Below the pieces are notes generated by a model. It ran no database searches, was not told the origin of the DNA, and saw nothing but the letters and a program-made list of their open reading frames with translations. From Orobanche coerulescens (Eukaryota; Streptophyta; Magnoliopsida; Lamiales; Orobanchaceae), in NCBI GenBank assembly GCA_033398695.1, contig CM065814.1, positions 19,092,358 to 19,156,357 on the forward strand: a DNA stretch of 64,000 nucleotides. The letters are read 5' to 3'. The position numbers and the translations under genes were made by a program. Below are positions 32,277 to 43,089 of this stretch, one piece after another; the stretch's first letter is position 1, and each line of letters starts with the position of its first letter.

Positions 32277-35200
32277 ATGGATGCCGGAGGAAATCGTGGT
32301 CGTGGTCGTGGATGCGGCCGAGGACGTGGGGCAGCCGGTGGGGCGGCCATGTCGCATTCTTTGGGAGCCGGCAGTACCGGCGACCGTCCCAGTCATGCTT
32401 CTTCTCGGGAGCGCGCCGACCTTGGTATTGCGGCCGTTATGCAGCAAATGGTAAACCAAATGGCGGCGATAGCTCAAGTGGTTCAAAACCCCGATCAGGC
32501 CCATGCTAATCGGGGCGGAGCAGACCGTTGGCTCCAAGATGTCATCAAGATGCATCCTCCTCATTTTTCGGGAGCATCAGACCCGATCGGCTGGGAGGGG
32601 TGGATCAAGGAGATATCTAAGGTCTTCGTTGCCACCAACTATCCCGAGGACCGCAAGGTCCCTATTGCCCAGTACTTTCTCACTGGGGACGCTATGGATT
32701 GGTGGGAGGCCGTGGGGCCCAAAGATCATGTTGCTTTGTGGGCCAAATTTCAGGAGCTGATGGAGACTGAATATTGCCCGTGGCCAGTTAGACAGGCTCG
32801 AGTCCATGCTTTCTACGATGCTCAACCTTGGGATATTCCCGTATCCCAAGCCATTGCCGATTTTAACAAGGAGTTGGGCTATGTGAAGACCCAAGTTGTC
32901 GAAGAGAGCTACAAAATTTTCCATTTTTCCAGAAGGATGAAACTGTCCATTCGGGACTATATGTCTGGACTCGTCTGCACTACTTTGAAGGATTATTAGA
33001 GTAGGGCCCTCGCTTATGATATGTAGGTGACGGCTAGTTATGTGGCTCGTGAGAGCAAGAAGCAGAAGTCGGTCGGAAATTTTTCTGGTCCCAAGAGTGG
33101 AGGCCAGCATAAATCTCAGGCTGCAAATATTTCTATGGGCGGTTCGGCTCGTTTCTCTGGGAGCTTTCGGGGTGCCGCCGGAACCTCCGCTCGTGAACCC
33201 ACATGCTTTAACTGTGGTCTGCAGGGCCATAGGAACCGGCAGTGTCCTCTTCCGAAGTTTACTTGTCATACTTGTGGACAGTTGGGCCACAAGGCCATCT
33301 TTTGTGATCAGATCAGACAGCTTCGCGGCGCCCGTTCTTCTTACCCAGCACCTATGGAGCCGAGTGTGAACCAGGGCTCATTTGCTCCGCCGCCTCCACT
33401 GAGTGCTGGCCGAGGTAGGGGTCGGGGTCAGCCCGCTAGGGGAGGAGCTTCCACTGTCGGCTCTGCCCAGCCGCGTATCTATGAGATGAGGAGGGTCGAT
33501 GACCCAGCAGCCACTGTGGCGACAGGTACCGTTCATATCCATTCCCATCCTGTCAGTGTGCTTTTTGATTCGGGTGTTACGCATTCATTCATTTCTCTAG
33601 AGTGTGTACGCCGTTTGAGTCTCGACTGCTTGTCACCCAGCGAGCCTTTCATCATTAAACTTCCTAGCGGTGATAGAATTGTCGGTGATCGAGAGGTCCG
33701 GGACTGTTCTGTGTTTATTTGTGAGAAGGTCTGGCCCTCTAATCTTATTGTTGTGGGTATTGAGGGAGAGGATTTGATTCTCGGGGATGATTGTCTCGAG
33801 CGGCATGGTGCAATCATGAACTACCGCACGAGGATCATCACTATGTTAGCCGAGGACGGCACCGAGCACTCTTTCGCGGGGCGAAAGAGGGGAAACCAGA
33901 AGTTAGTTATTAACTCCTTGAAGGCGATGAGACTCTTGCGAAAGGGGTGTACTGGTTATTGGTGCTACGCCTTGAAGGCGGAGAGTAGTGGAGTCGAGCT
34001 TTCGTCGATTCCAACCGTTAGTGAGTTTCCTGATGTATTTCCTGACGAGTTACCGGGATTGCCACCGGATCGTGAGGTCGAATTTGCTATAGAGTTAGAG
34101 CCGGGCGCGGCTCCTATTTCGAAGGCACCGTATCGCATGGCACCTTCAGAGATGTCCGAATTGAAGAAGCTGTTGAGCGAGCTTCTTGAGTCAGGGTATG
34201 TTCGACCGAGCGCCTTGCCTTGGGGCGCACCGGTCCTGTTTGTGCGAAAGAAGGATGGTTCACTGCGTTTGTGTATCGACTATCGCGAACTAAACAAGGT
34301 GACCATCAAGAACAAGTATCTTTTACCGAGAATTGATGACTTGTTCGATCAGTTGCAGGGAGCTGTGGTGTTCTCGAAGATTGATTTGAAATCGGGGTAC
34401 TATCAGCTCCGGGTGAGGGAGTCCGATGTGCCGAAAACAGCTTTTCGGACGAGATACGGACATTATGAGTTCATAGTTATGCCTTTCGGTTTAACTAATG
34501 CGCCGGCGGTGTTCATGCAGTTGATGAACAAAGTCTTTATCGAGTATTTGGATAAGTGTGTCGTCGTCTTCATTGACGATATTCTTATTTATTCAAGGAA
34601 CGAGGAGGAGCATGCCCATCATTTACGAGTAGTGTTAGACATTTTGAGGACCGAGCAACTCTATGCGAAGTTCTCGAAATGTGAGTTTTGGCTGAAGGAA
34701 GTGACGTTTTTAGGTCACGTGATTTCAGCCGAGGGGGGTCGTGTGGATCCGCAGAAGATTGAGGCAGTGTTGGATTGGGCGCCGCCCAAGAATGTGAAGG
34801 AGATCCGTAGTTTCTTGGGCTTGGCCGGTTACTACCGTAGGTTCGTCGAGGGTTTCTCGAAACTAGCTCGGCCACTTACACAGTTGCTCCAGAAATCTGA
34901 GAAGTTCGTCTGGAATGACGAGAGGCAGTTGAGTTTTGAGGAACTGAAGAAGTGTTTGACCTCAGCCCCGGTTTTGGCATTGCCATGTGGCAACAAGGGT
35001 TTTCCCGTTTATAGTGATGCTTCGGGTCAGGGTCTTGGGTGCGTATTGATGCAGAAAGGCAAGACCATTGCCTATGCGTCGAGACAGTTGAGGCCATATG
35101 AGCTGAACTACCCTACTCATGATTTGGAGTTAGCGGCAGTTGTTTTTGCACTCAAGATTTGGTGTCACTACCTTTTCGGCTCTGCATGTCAGATTTTTAC

Positions 35201-36909
35201 CGATCATAAAAGTCTGAAATACATATTTACTCAACGGGAGTTGAATATGAGGCAGAGGAGGTGGTTAGAGCTGATTAAGGATTATGACCTCGAAATCCTT
35301 TATCATCCGGGCAAGGCGAACGTCGTGGCCGACGCCTTGAGTCGGAAACCGATTGCGTTGCGAATGCTTGAGGTCCTTACGTCTCAGTCTGAGCTTCGGC
35401 GGGCTTTGATCGAGTTAGATGTTGAGGTTTTGTTGCCTGGAGCTGTCGGGCAACTTTGTGCTTTAGAGATTTCGTCGTCTTTGATCGATGAAATTAAGCT
35501 GAAGCAGTTAGAGGATCCGATGATTACTCAAATCCGAGAGAACGTTCTTAAGGGAAAGTCTCATGGGTTTGTGATTCATGAGGATGGTGTTTTGAGATTC
35601 CAGAGTCGGCTTTGCGTACCGAATGACTTAGAATTGAGACAGAGTATTCTGCGCGAGGCCCATGCTACACCTTACTCCGTTCATCCTGGTTCGAGTAAGA
35701 TGTACAAGGACCTGAGGAGGAATTTCTGGTGGAATGATATGAAGGAAGAAGTCGCGCAGTTTGTAGCGAGATGTTTGACTTGTCAGCAGGTCAAAATCGA
35801 GCATCAGCGACCGACTGGGTTATTGCAGTCACTTCCCGTTCCGGAATGGAAATGGGAAGATATATCGATGGATTTCATTACAAGTTTGCCGAGATCGAGG
35901 TTGGGAATTAATATGGTATGGGTGATTGTTGACCGTCTGACCAAATCGGCACATTTTCTGGGCATCAAGGACACTTGGGGCCCGAAGAAGTTGGCTCGTG
36001 TATTTATCGCGCAGATTGTGAGGCTTCACGGTACTCCGAAGTCTATTGTTTCAGATCGTGATGGCCGATTTGTATCGCACTTTTGGCAGGCGGTGCATAA
36101 AGCGTTGGGTACTTGTTTGCGTTTGAGTACCTCTTTTCATCCCCAGTCAGATGGACAGTCGGAACGCACTATCCAGACATTCGAGGATATGTTGCGTGCT
36201 TGTGCTCTCGATTGGAGTAGTGACTGGGAGGAGCATTTGCCATTAATCGAATTCACGTACAACAATAGTTGGCACGTGTCGATTCGGATGGCACCGTATG
36301 AGGCGCTCTACGGGCGGCGTTGTCGATCGCCGATTTGTTGGAATGAGGCATCCGATTTGGTCGGGACTGAACCGAATGTCGTTTTAGAGACGAGGCGAAA
36401 GATAGAATTAATTCGGGAACGGATGTTGACTGCCCAGAGTCGACAGAAGTCATACGCCGATGTCCATCGTCGACCTTTAGAATTCGAGGTGGGAGACCAT
36501 GTTTTGCTGAAGGTGTCGCCGACGAGAGGAGTTTTCCGTTTCGGGAAGAAGGGGAAGTTGAGTCCGAGATTTATTGGACCCTTCGAGATTCTCGAGCGAT
36601 TCGGTGGGTTAGCATACCGTTTGGCGTTACCTCCGGCCCTCAGTCATGTTCATAGCGTTTTTCATGTTTCCCAACTGAGGAAATATGTCCCAGATCCTAG
36701 TCACGTCATCAATTATGATGAGATTGATGTCGCCGAGGATATTACTTTTGAGGAGCGTCCTTTGAAGATTTTAGAGCATCGTGAGAAACGACTGAGGCAT
36801 AAGACCATCCCTTTGGTCAAGGTGCAGTGTTTGAGACACGGTGTCGAGGAGGCAACTTGGGAAACCGAGGATAGCATGCGTGCTAGGTACCCTTAGTTGT
36901 TTGTTTCTT
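32277..36909 (+). pseudogene. gag-pol: Element C gag-pol polyprotein, one frame with three stops
   Basis: The ATG at 32277 opens MDAGGNRGRGRG; an upstream in-frame ATG at 32220 is less likely because A has no such start. Domains: gag core (~32590-32800); knuckles [14 protein letters not shown] and [14 protein letters not shown] (~33205-33310); protease DSG at ~33567 followed by V instead of the A seen in A and B; RT with [10 protein letters not shown] (~34570); RNase H with VYSDASGQG and [10 protein letters not shown]; integrase with [19 protein letters not shown] and [11 protein letters not shown]; chromodomain-like [10 protein letters not shown]. Stops: CAG-to-TAG at 32997-32999, TCG-to-TAG at 33024-33026 and GAG-to-TAG at 36894-36896, five codons early. 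From 33027 the frame is open for 1289 codons with no frameshift. Confidence 0.95.
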
Positions 36910-36934
36910 AAGTTTCGGGACAAAACTTATTTTT

Positions 36935-36946
36935 AGAGGGGTAGAA
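36935..36946 (+). other. Element C polypurine tract
   Basis: AGAGGGGTAGAA, identical to A, directly before TGTAATATCCGC. Confidence 0.87.
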
Positions 36947-37190
36947 TGTAATATCCGCATTTTTCTTTCCCTTGTATTTTCTTTTTCGGTGTATTTCTCG
37001 GTCGTAGTGACCCTCGTGTACCTTACAGTGTATCTTTCCCATCATCTATTGATCTGATTCTCGTTATTGTTGTGCGGAACCGGTGTTTCGGGGTTGCCGT
37101 GGATCCATTCTATGTTTTGATGCATCTTGAGATGTTCCGTTTGACGTTTCGTTCATATTCCGGTGTTTTGGACCATTTATATTTCATACC

Positions 37191-37757
37191 TAGCGCACGC
37201 TATCTTTTCTGCATAGCGCACGCTAGGGGTCACTTAGTAGCGCACGCTACGACTGCTTCGTAGCGCGCGCTAGAGAGCAAGCCACAGGAGTGGCGATCTT
37301 GTCTCGCCCACTGGATCGGCGAATTAGCGTACGCTACGTAGTCTAGCGCACGCTAATGTCGGAGGCTAGCGCACGCCGAGATTCCCATTAGCGTGCGCTA
37401 GCGTGAGTGTCCAAGATCTCGACGATTTGCTACTGGACTCAATCATTGCCCGTAGCGCACGTTATTGGTCGATAGCGCGCGCTACCGATACACTTTAGCG
37501 CACGCTACGTTTGGTGGATAGCGCGCGCTAACTGGATCAGGTGTGTACTGGACAGTTGCTTCTGGACTCGGCTGATGTCCAGGTAGCGCACGTTATTGGT
37601 CGATAGCGCGCACTACCGAGAGATTATTAGCGCACGCTACGTTTCGAGTAGCGCACGCTAACGGCCAGAACTCTGGCTACTGGACTGGGACGCTAACTCT
37701 ATGGCCTGTAGTTTTATCCCGTTAGCGCACGCTAACCTTGAGGATTAGCGCGCGCTA
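37191..37757 (+). repeat. TAGCGYRCGCTA motif array, element C U3
   Basis: About eighteen copies including variants with all four centres: CA (e.g. 37191), CG (37261, 37746), TA and TG. The spacers have diverged from A more than the motifs have. Confidence 0.9.
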
Positions 37758-37760
37758 ACA

Positions 37761-37785
37761 CTCCCTGGCTATATAAACCAGGGAG
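37761..37785 (+). promoter_or_regulatory. Element C LTR core promoter, TATA in the loop of a perfect inverted repeat
   Basis: CTCCCTGG (37761-37768) and CCAGGGAG (37778-37785) are perfect eight-base arms. The nine-base loop is CTATATAAA, the TATA box itself. Confidence 0.7.
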
Positions 37786-39185
37786 TTGACCGAGATGAAC
37801 ACAATTTCTCATTTCTTCCTCCTCTCCGCGGCTAAGGCGATTCCGGGCGATTTTCTTGGCGATTTCTTCATCCAATCATCTCATCCAACATCTTTCTTGA
37901 GTTCTTGGTGTATTATAACAACATCAACACGAATCTTTCATCCTAATCCAAGGTAAAATCTCTTAGAACCCTACTTTTAGATGAATTGGGGGTTTTGGGA
38001 TTTTCGTCCGATTCGTTCCGTTTTGTTGGTGGATTCATGATGAATATGGTTAATCTTGTCGATATCATTAGTTTTCCTACGGATTCATGGTATATTTTCA
38101 TGGTTTTGCGAAATCGAGAGGGTTTGGTTGTGGTCCGCCCTCGTTGTTATTTTTGTACGAATATACATGAATCGTAGGCGGATTTGCGGGTGTATTCCAT
38201 TTCTGTATTCATCTAGAGTTGGTTGTGATTATATTCTTCGAATCGTTAGGTTCGGTTCCGTTGATTCCTAGAGTTCGTCGGTGATTATCCTTTCCGTTCG
38301 TTGCATCATCAATTATTCAAGGCAAGTATTTTTGGAAACCTTTATGCTTAACGTGGAATGGTAATGTATTTTGTGTGTGATTTGCTCACCTCGGGATGGT
38401 CCGACGGGATCACGGAGGGAGTCCAAAGGGTTGAGTCCTGGATTCATGAGTTTGTTTAGCTAGCCAGCTCAGGAGGGTCCTTAGAGGCCTCGGGCGGGAT
38501 CAATGGTATTATCCTGTTCCCAAGGCGATGCATGTGCGTATTTTGTTTGATGATATGGCCAGCTCGGGAGGGTCCTTAGAGGCCTCGGGCGGGATCAATG
38601 GTATTACCCTGTTCCCAAGGCAAATTGTTTGACTGTTTGTTTCCGGAAAAGACATGTCTGGTTTTGACTTTTGAAATTGATTTTGGTGCATTGTACTATA
38701 AAATGCGTAAGCGATTGGTTGCCTTGATTACTTGTACTAGCGTAATTGCTAACCTTTTTGGGGACCCGTTTTGGGGAAATTCTTGTTATGGATTTCAGGT
38801 TATGATTATCCGGACGAGCGAGCACCGGGACAGTACGAGGATGTTGGCCAGGGTCTTTGACATGTGCATTTGGGTCTTCTTATTTCTTTTGTCTATTTCG
38901 ATATGGTTGTTCTCACAGTTATAAACTTATAGATTGTACTCGCGAGTACATAGGCTTTTCATTTCAAACTCCGTATTGTATTACTTTAAATCGTTACATT
39001 GTCGGTTGATGCTTATTTCGCCGGTTGCTCCGGGCATATCTTTATATGTCATATTATTTAAATGTGTGTCCTCGCTAACCGAGATGGTTAGTCGAGTGGA
39101 GTTTTCTTGTTGTAGCCTGGTGGATCCCATGTAGGGGTCCACGGCGCTGTAATATACTCCGAATATCTCGGGGTGTTACATGGAT

Positions 39186-39561
39186 GTCTGTTTTTGCATC
39201 CAGGTACATGCAGGTTTGGGAGCAAAACACAGGATCGGCGCGAAGGATAATGAAAGGCAAATGATACTAATCACATGAAGGCCAGTTTTGGGTGCAGTTA
39301 GTCGGAGTATGTATATGGTCTCTTCCGCTGTCGTACTTTTTATTTATGAGTGTATTTTACCCTTGGATGGGTATGAGTCGAGATAGAAATGTGTATTTTT
39401 TACTTGTATGTTAGTGACGAAAGACCAAGTTGGTCTACGGATTTGGTATTTTATCATGTCGGTATGTAATTTATTGTGTGGTTTCGATGTCTAGCCTAGT
39501 GGATCCTCACGGAGAGGGTCTGTGGCGTGTAATATTCCCGGTTTGATTTTGGGGTGTTACA
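39186..39561 (+). repeat. Element E 5' LTR, last part
   Basis: Continues E after C and its duplication. It ends tgtaatattcccggtttgattttggggtgttaca, the same terminal layout as the other gypsy LTRs (a TGTAATA block, then GGGTGTTACA). Confidence 0.88.
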
Positions 39562-39565
39562 TTTA

Positions 39566-39577
39566 TGGTATCGGAGC
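39566..39577 (+). other. Element E primer-binding site
   Basis: TGGTATCGGAGC, one base off the tRNA-Met complement and identical to element I. It is followed by a TAGGTT-GTGGA-AACCTA hairpin (39579-39595). Confidence 0.85.
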
Positions 39578-40511
39578 TTAGGTTGTGGAAACCTAGGCTG
39601 TCGGGTCCAGTCGGGTGTTGTCGTGTCTTGCCCTGTCAGATTGTGTTTGTCTAAGTCGTGTCGCGACGCGTCGTCTGTGATGTCGGCCGTGATTAGTATC
39701 GAGGTGCAGCCATCATCTTCGTGCGACCTGTGGATGTAAATCTCCCTACTATATTGTGCCTTGTGATATACGAGCTTGTATGATTTTGTGTTATGACGTG
39801 GAGTTTAAAGGTGATTTGTGATTATGTGGCCTATGTTGTTTGATCCTCGTATGAAGCTAGAATGAAAGTGGTGCCAACGTATATGTATTTATACATATAT
39901 CCTGCTATAAGTCGTCTTTACAAGAGTAATCGCCTTGGTGTGGTTACGCAAAGAAAAATTCACCAATGTGATATTTTAAAACTTTACATGTTTTTGGGGA
40001 GACACGTATATTTGTTTTAAAACATCCTCCAAAGGGAGGAAAAAGTTTGATTTTCGTATGATGACCTCAAGGTCAAAATTTTTGGAGAATTCAAACTACC
40101 GATATTTTATGTTCATCTTGTATTATAAGTTTTCAAAACACAACTTTTAAACTCAAGTGAGGTCTACAAAATGTAATCAAGATGTGACTCTCGCTTTAAA
40201 CTTATCGGTTTTATGGCTGTTAATCGAGAAATACGTGATGATGTTCTTGTTGTTCGGGCAGTGTTGCCAGTTTTAGATTAAAATAGTGATGTGACTGCTA
40301 AATCGTTCGGTATGAGTTAAGACGGTTCTCCTTATTAATAGACGAGATTTCCATTTTAGATGACAATTGTCTTTTGATGGTTGCTCGCGAAGTGTTGTAA
40401 GCATGTGAATCGATGGCATTTAGATTCGTATGCTGTCTTTATTCATTTGTAACTATCGGTTCTAGTAATGTCGTATATATGTTCGCAATCACGTTGCTGA
40501 ATTTGAGCTGT

Positions 40512-40592
40512 TAGCGCACGCTAAGTATGAGGCTAGCGCGCGCTAATGCAGCATGAATAGCGCACGCTAAATAATTGTTGTAGCGTGCTTTA
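40512..40592 (+). repeat. TAGCGYRCGCTA cluster inside element E
   Basis: Four copies in 81 bp: TAGCGCACGCTA (40512), TAGCGCGCGCTA (40534), TAGCGCACGCTA (40558) and a TAGCGTGCTTTA variant (40581). It lies in the internal region, not the LTR, so the motif is not only a promoter feature. Confidence 0.8.
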
Positions 40593-41730
40593 GTTAGCTG
40601 GGACAGAGGATGTGGAACCGCATTTTAGCCGTTAGGTCTAACTTTCTGCAGTAAGTCGTCTGTGATTGTATTCTATGTGCGTTGTCTAGTGATGACAACC
40701 GTTTTATGTGGACATGTGTTATGACCTTTCATTCGCGCTAAGTGATAATTGATTTTGTTCGGTGAGTTGATAAATTATGTCTGCTATGTGTGTGTGTTCG
40801 AAATGTTTTCCTGAAACTTTCGTAAGTTTGTGAAAGTTGCGGAAATCAATTTTTGAAACTAATTTGACGTTGCGATTAAGCCGGCGGCTTCGTATGAACT
40901 TTGGAAATTGTTTGAAATTTGCGAGCCGGCCTAGGATTCTCAAATAAAACCTCGACGGTATTGAAAGAGTTGTTTTAAAGTACCTTGAACATTTTGTAAA
41001 ATGTTACCGTCGTTGATTCTTGTGTAGTGTTGGGAGAATTTTCAGAAATGACTTTTAACGTACTATTGTATTTTCGAATAATTCGAGTATATGATTTTTA
41101 AAAATCTTTCACACAAATTTTTTTTTTCAAAAACCAATACATTTTTTTTTTATTTTCAAAAATATATAGTGAAAGATGAAAAATCTCACTCGATGTAAAG
41201 TTCAAACTCAGATTTGGAAATGTTAGAGTATATAAGAATGGTTTGATGATCTTGCATGGTTAACTTGTTGGTTGTTAACGGTGATGATGATGCATAGAGG
41301 CATGACGATTTTGATAGCGCCGGTTACACAGAATTATTATTTTGGCAAATGATTTCAAATGAGACGGTTAGAGTATGTTGTTTACAAGTTTTGATGAAAC
41401 AACCCGAGGTACCAAAAGTACTTTTAAAAGTTTATTTTGAATAGCATACAAATCCAAGGATTTTCAAATGATATCATTTAAAAGGATACCTCGTGGATAT
41501 TCTTATCGAGTTATTATTAGTTACCTTATGTGATATGTCGCGCTGAGTTGGTACTTTAGTATAATATTTTGCGAAATCGTGCCATCGTATTGAGTGAGAA
41601 TCCGCTTAGTGTGCCAGAGGTACAGAGGACGCAGTCGTGACCGTGGTACAATTGGTCATGGAAATCGGATGCGGAACCAAGAGAATATTGATGGGAAGGC
41701 TGCTATTCTAGTACATCGTACTTGTTGTTT

Positions 41731-41780
41731 AGGTTTCGGGGACGAAACCTCTTTTAAAGGTGATATGATGTAATACCCAT
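41731..41780 (+). other. Second PPT-like/LTR-start-like signal inside E
   Basis: GGTTTCGGGGACGAAACC, then ttttaaaggtgatatga, then TGTAATACCC at 41769. This copies the arrangement inverted repeat-PPT-LTR start found at the real 3' end (42373-42410), 638 bp further on. It is likely the remains of another element's 3' end captured by recombination. Confidence 0.55.
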
Positions 41781-42395
41781 ATTTTTTTTCGCTTCCGTTT
41801 CGTTCGACCGTATCGACTCGATTGTGTTCGTTGATGCTTCTGACCTTGTATTGTTTCTCACCCTTGTCATTCGAGCGAGTTCTGATATTGTTCCAAATTG
41901 ATGTGTATATCGTTGTGATCTTTCCATGTTCGGATCGATTTCTTGTGAACCGTGTTCGGAATTAACACCTCGTGATTTTTACGAGTTTATTGATGTCTTG
42001 ATTTGAGGTGTGAACGTCATAGTTGATCGTTGTTGTTCGATCATTGCTATTTGTTCGTCGTTGTACAACCTTTATTGTTTGATCTCGAAATCGTGATTAT
42101 TGAACATCTGAGCTATTTCGTAATTTCCATAAGTGTTGAGAAATTGTCTTCGTATTTGATCTTCCAAATCTATGAGTTACTGGAATTTCATACCTTTCAG
42201 CGTTGGAATCGTGATTTGATTTTTTTTTTTTGTATTGCTCGGTTTTATCAACCGCAGCGATTTATGCTCGTTGCTTTTCGTAAGCATTCTTGCGTATTGA
42301 ATCGGATCGTAGTGGCTTTATACTGCATAGAGTTCTGGTGTATTGTCGAGAGTCGCCTTGCTTTTGTTTTAAGTTTCGGGACGAAACTTATTTTT

Positions 42396-42407
42396 AGGGG
42401 GGTAGAA
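42396..42407 (+). other. Element E polypurine tract
   Basis: AGGGGGGTAGAA, directly before TGTAATACCCACG, with the GTTTCGGGACGAAAC repeat at 42373-42387. Confidence 0.85.
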
Positions 42408-43089
42408 TGTAATACCCACGATTTTCATTCCGGTTTTTTTGGATTTGTTTTGGATATTTCCCGGTTGTCGAGTCCCGGTATTATTTTCTCGACAACTGAT
42501 TTTGGCGTTTAAGACCGTAGGTGATGATTGGTTATCCGTTGTTTTCATTTCGGATCGATGATGTTGTCCCCGAGTGTTTTGTCGTGTTCGTTCCGTGCGA
42601 TTTCGGAAAATCGAATCGTCGAATCATGGTGGTCGGGCACTGGCCGGACGTTTCCAGGCACTGGCCGGACGAGTGGAGGCACTGGCCGGGCGGGTGCAGG
42701 CACTGGCCGGGCGGGTGCGGCAGGAACCGGCGTAGCGCACGCTATGGCCGGAAGGTAGCGCACGCTACGGCCGGGAGGCAGCACACGCTACGGTCGGTTG
42801 GTTGCGCGCGCTAGTCGGCCGAGGCAGTAGGGGCAGAAAGGTTCTGGACTTGGGAGGATCGGCAGGTAGCGCACGCTACTGCCGGACACAGCGCACGCTA
42901 CGGCCGGCAGGTAGCGCACGCTACGGCCGAAAGGTTGCGCACGCTACCTGGCCGAGCGAGGAAGTCTATGGATTGTGGCCCGGGCCGACAGCGCACGTGT
43001 TCAGCACATGATGGCGGCCCCCGGCCGAACATTCTCGACCATGACCGCCCGCTAGCGCACGCTAGCTCGGCAGTCTAGCGCACGCTAGG
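42408..43089 (+). repeat. Element E 3' LTR, first part
   Basis: 682 bp matching 27737-28397 (661 bp). The net 21-bp excess equals one extra copy of a 21-bp GGCACTGGCCGGGCGGGTGC-type unit near 42697. The motif array is at 42733-43087. It is cut by element G at the last motif copy. Confidence 0.9.
43085..43089. repeat. Target-site duplication of element G, left copy
   Basis: CTAGG here and at 55057-55061. It overlaps the 3' end of a TAGCGCACGCTA copy (43076-43087). Confidence 0.92.

Larger units (their letters stand above)
30261..39180 (+). mobile_element. Element C: Ty3/gypsy chromovirus, same family as A
   Basis: 8920 bp with a shortened 5' LTR (1749 bp), PBS, gag-pol, PPT and a full 3' LTR (2234 bp). 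It is the least damaged coding element in the window. The coding and LTR sequences are close to A throughout, except for a divergent patch at the zinc knuckles and large parts of U3. Confidence 0.95.
36947..39180 (+). repeat. Element C 3' LTR, full length
   Basis: 2234 bp. Motif array 37191-37757, TATA 37769-37777, two ~96-bp units with gggagggtccttagaggcctcggg (~38465 and ~38565), CTTGTACTAGC and CCTTTTTGGGG (~38735-38762), GTACTCGCGAGTAC (38936-38949), end at GGGTGTTACA. Confidence 0.94.
39562..42407 (+). other. Element E internal region, no coding sequence recognised
   Basis: 2.85 kb with no gag, protease, RT or integrase motif in any frame; the longest open frames are 60-160 codons without family resemblance. 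It holds a small motif cluster (40512-40592), A/T homopolymers (~41115-41155), a second terminal-like signal at 41731-41780, and the true PPT. This is the structure of a large non-autonomous derivative. Confidence 0.75.

Noticed and set aside
42030..42512. A 160-codon open frame at the end of element E
   Set aside because: It crosses the PPT and LTR boundary and shows no motif; a chance frame in T-rich DNA.
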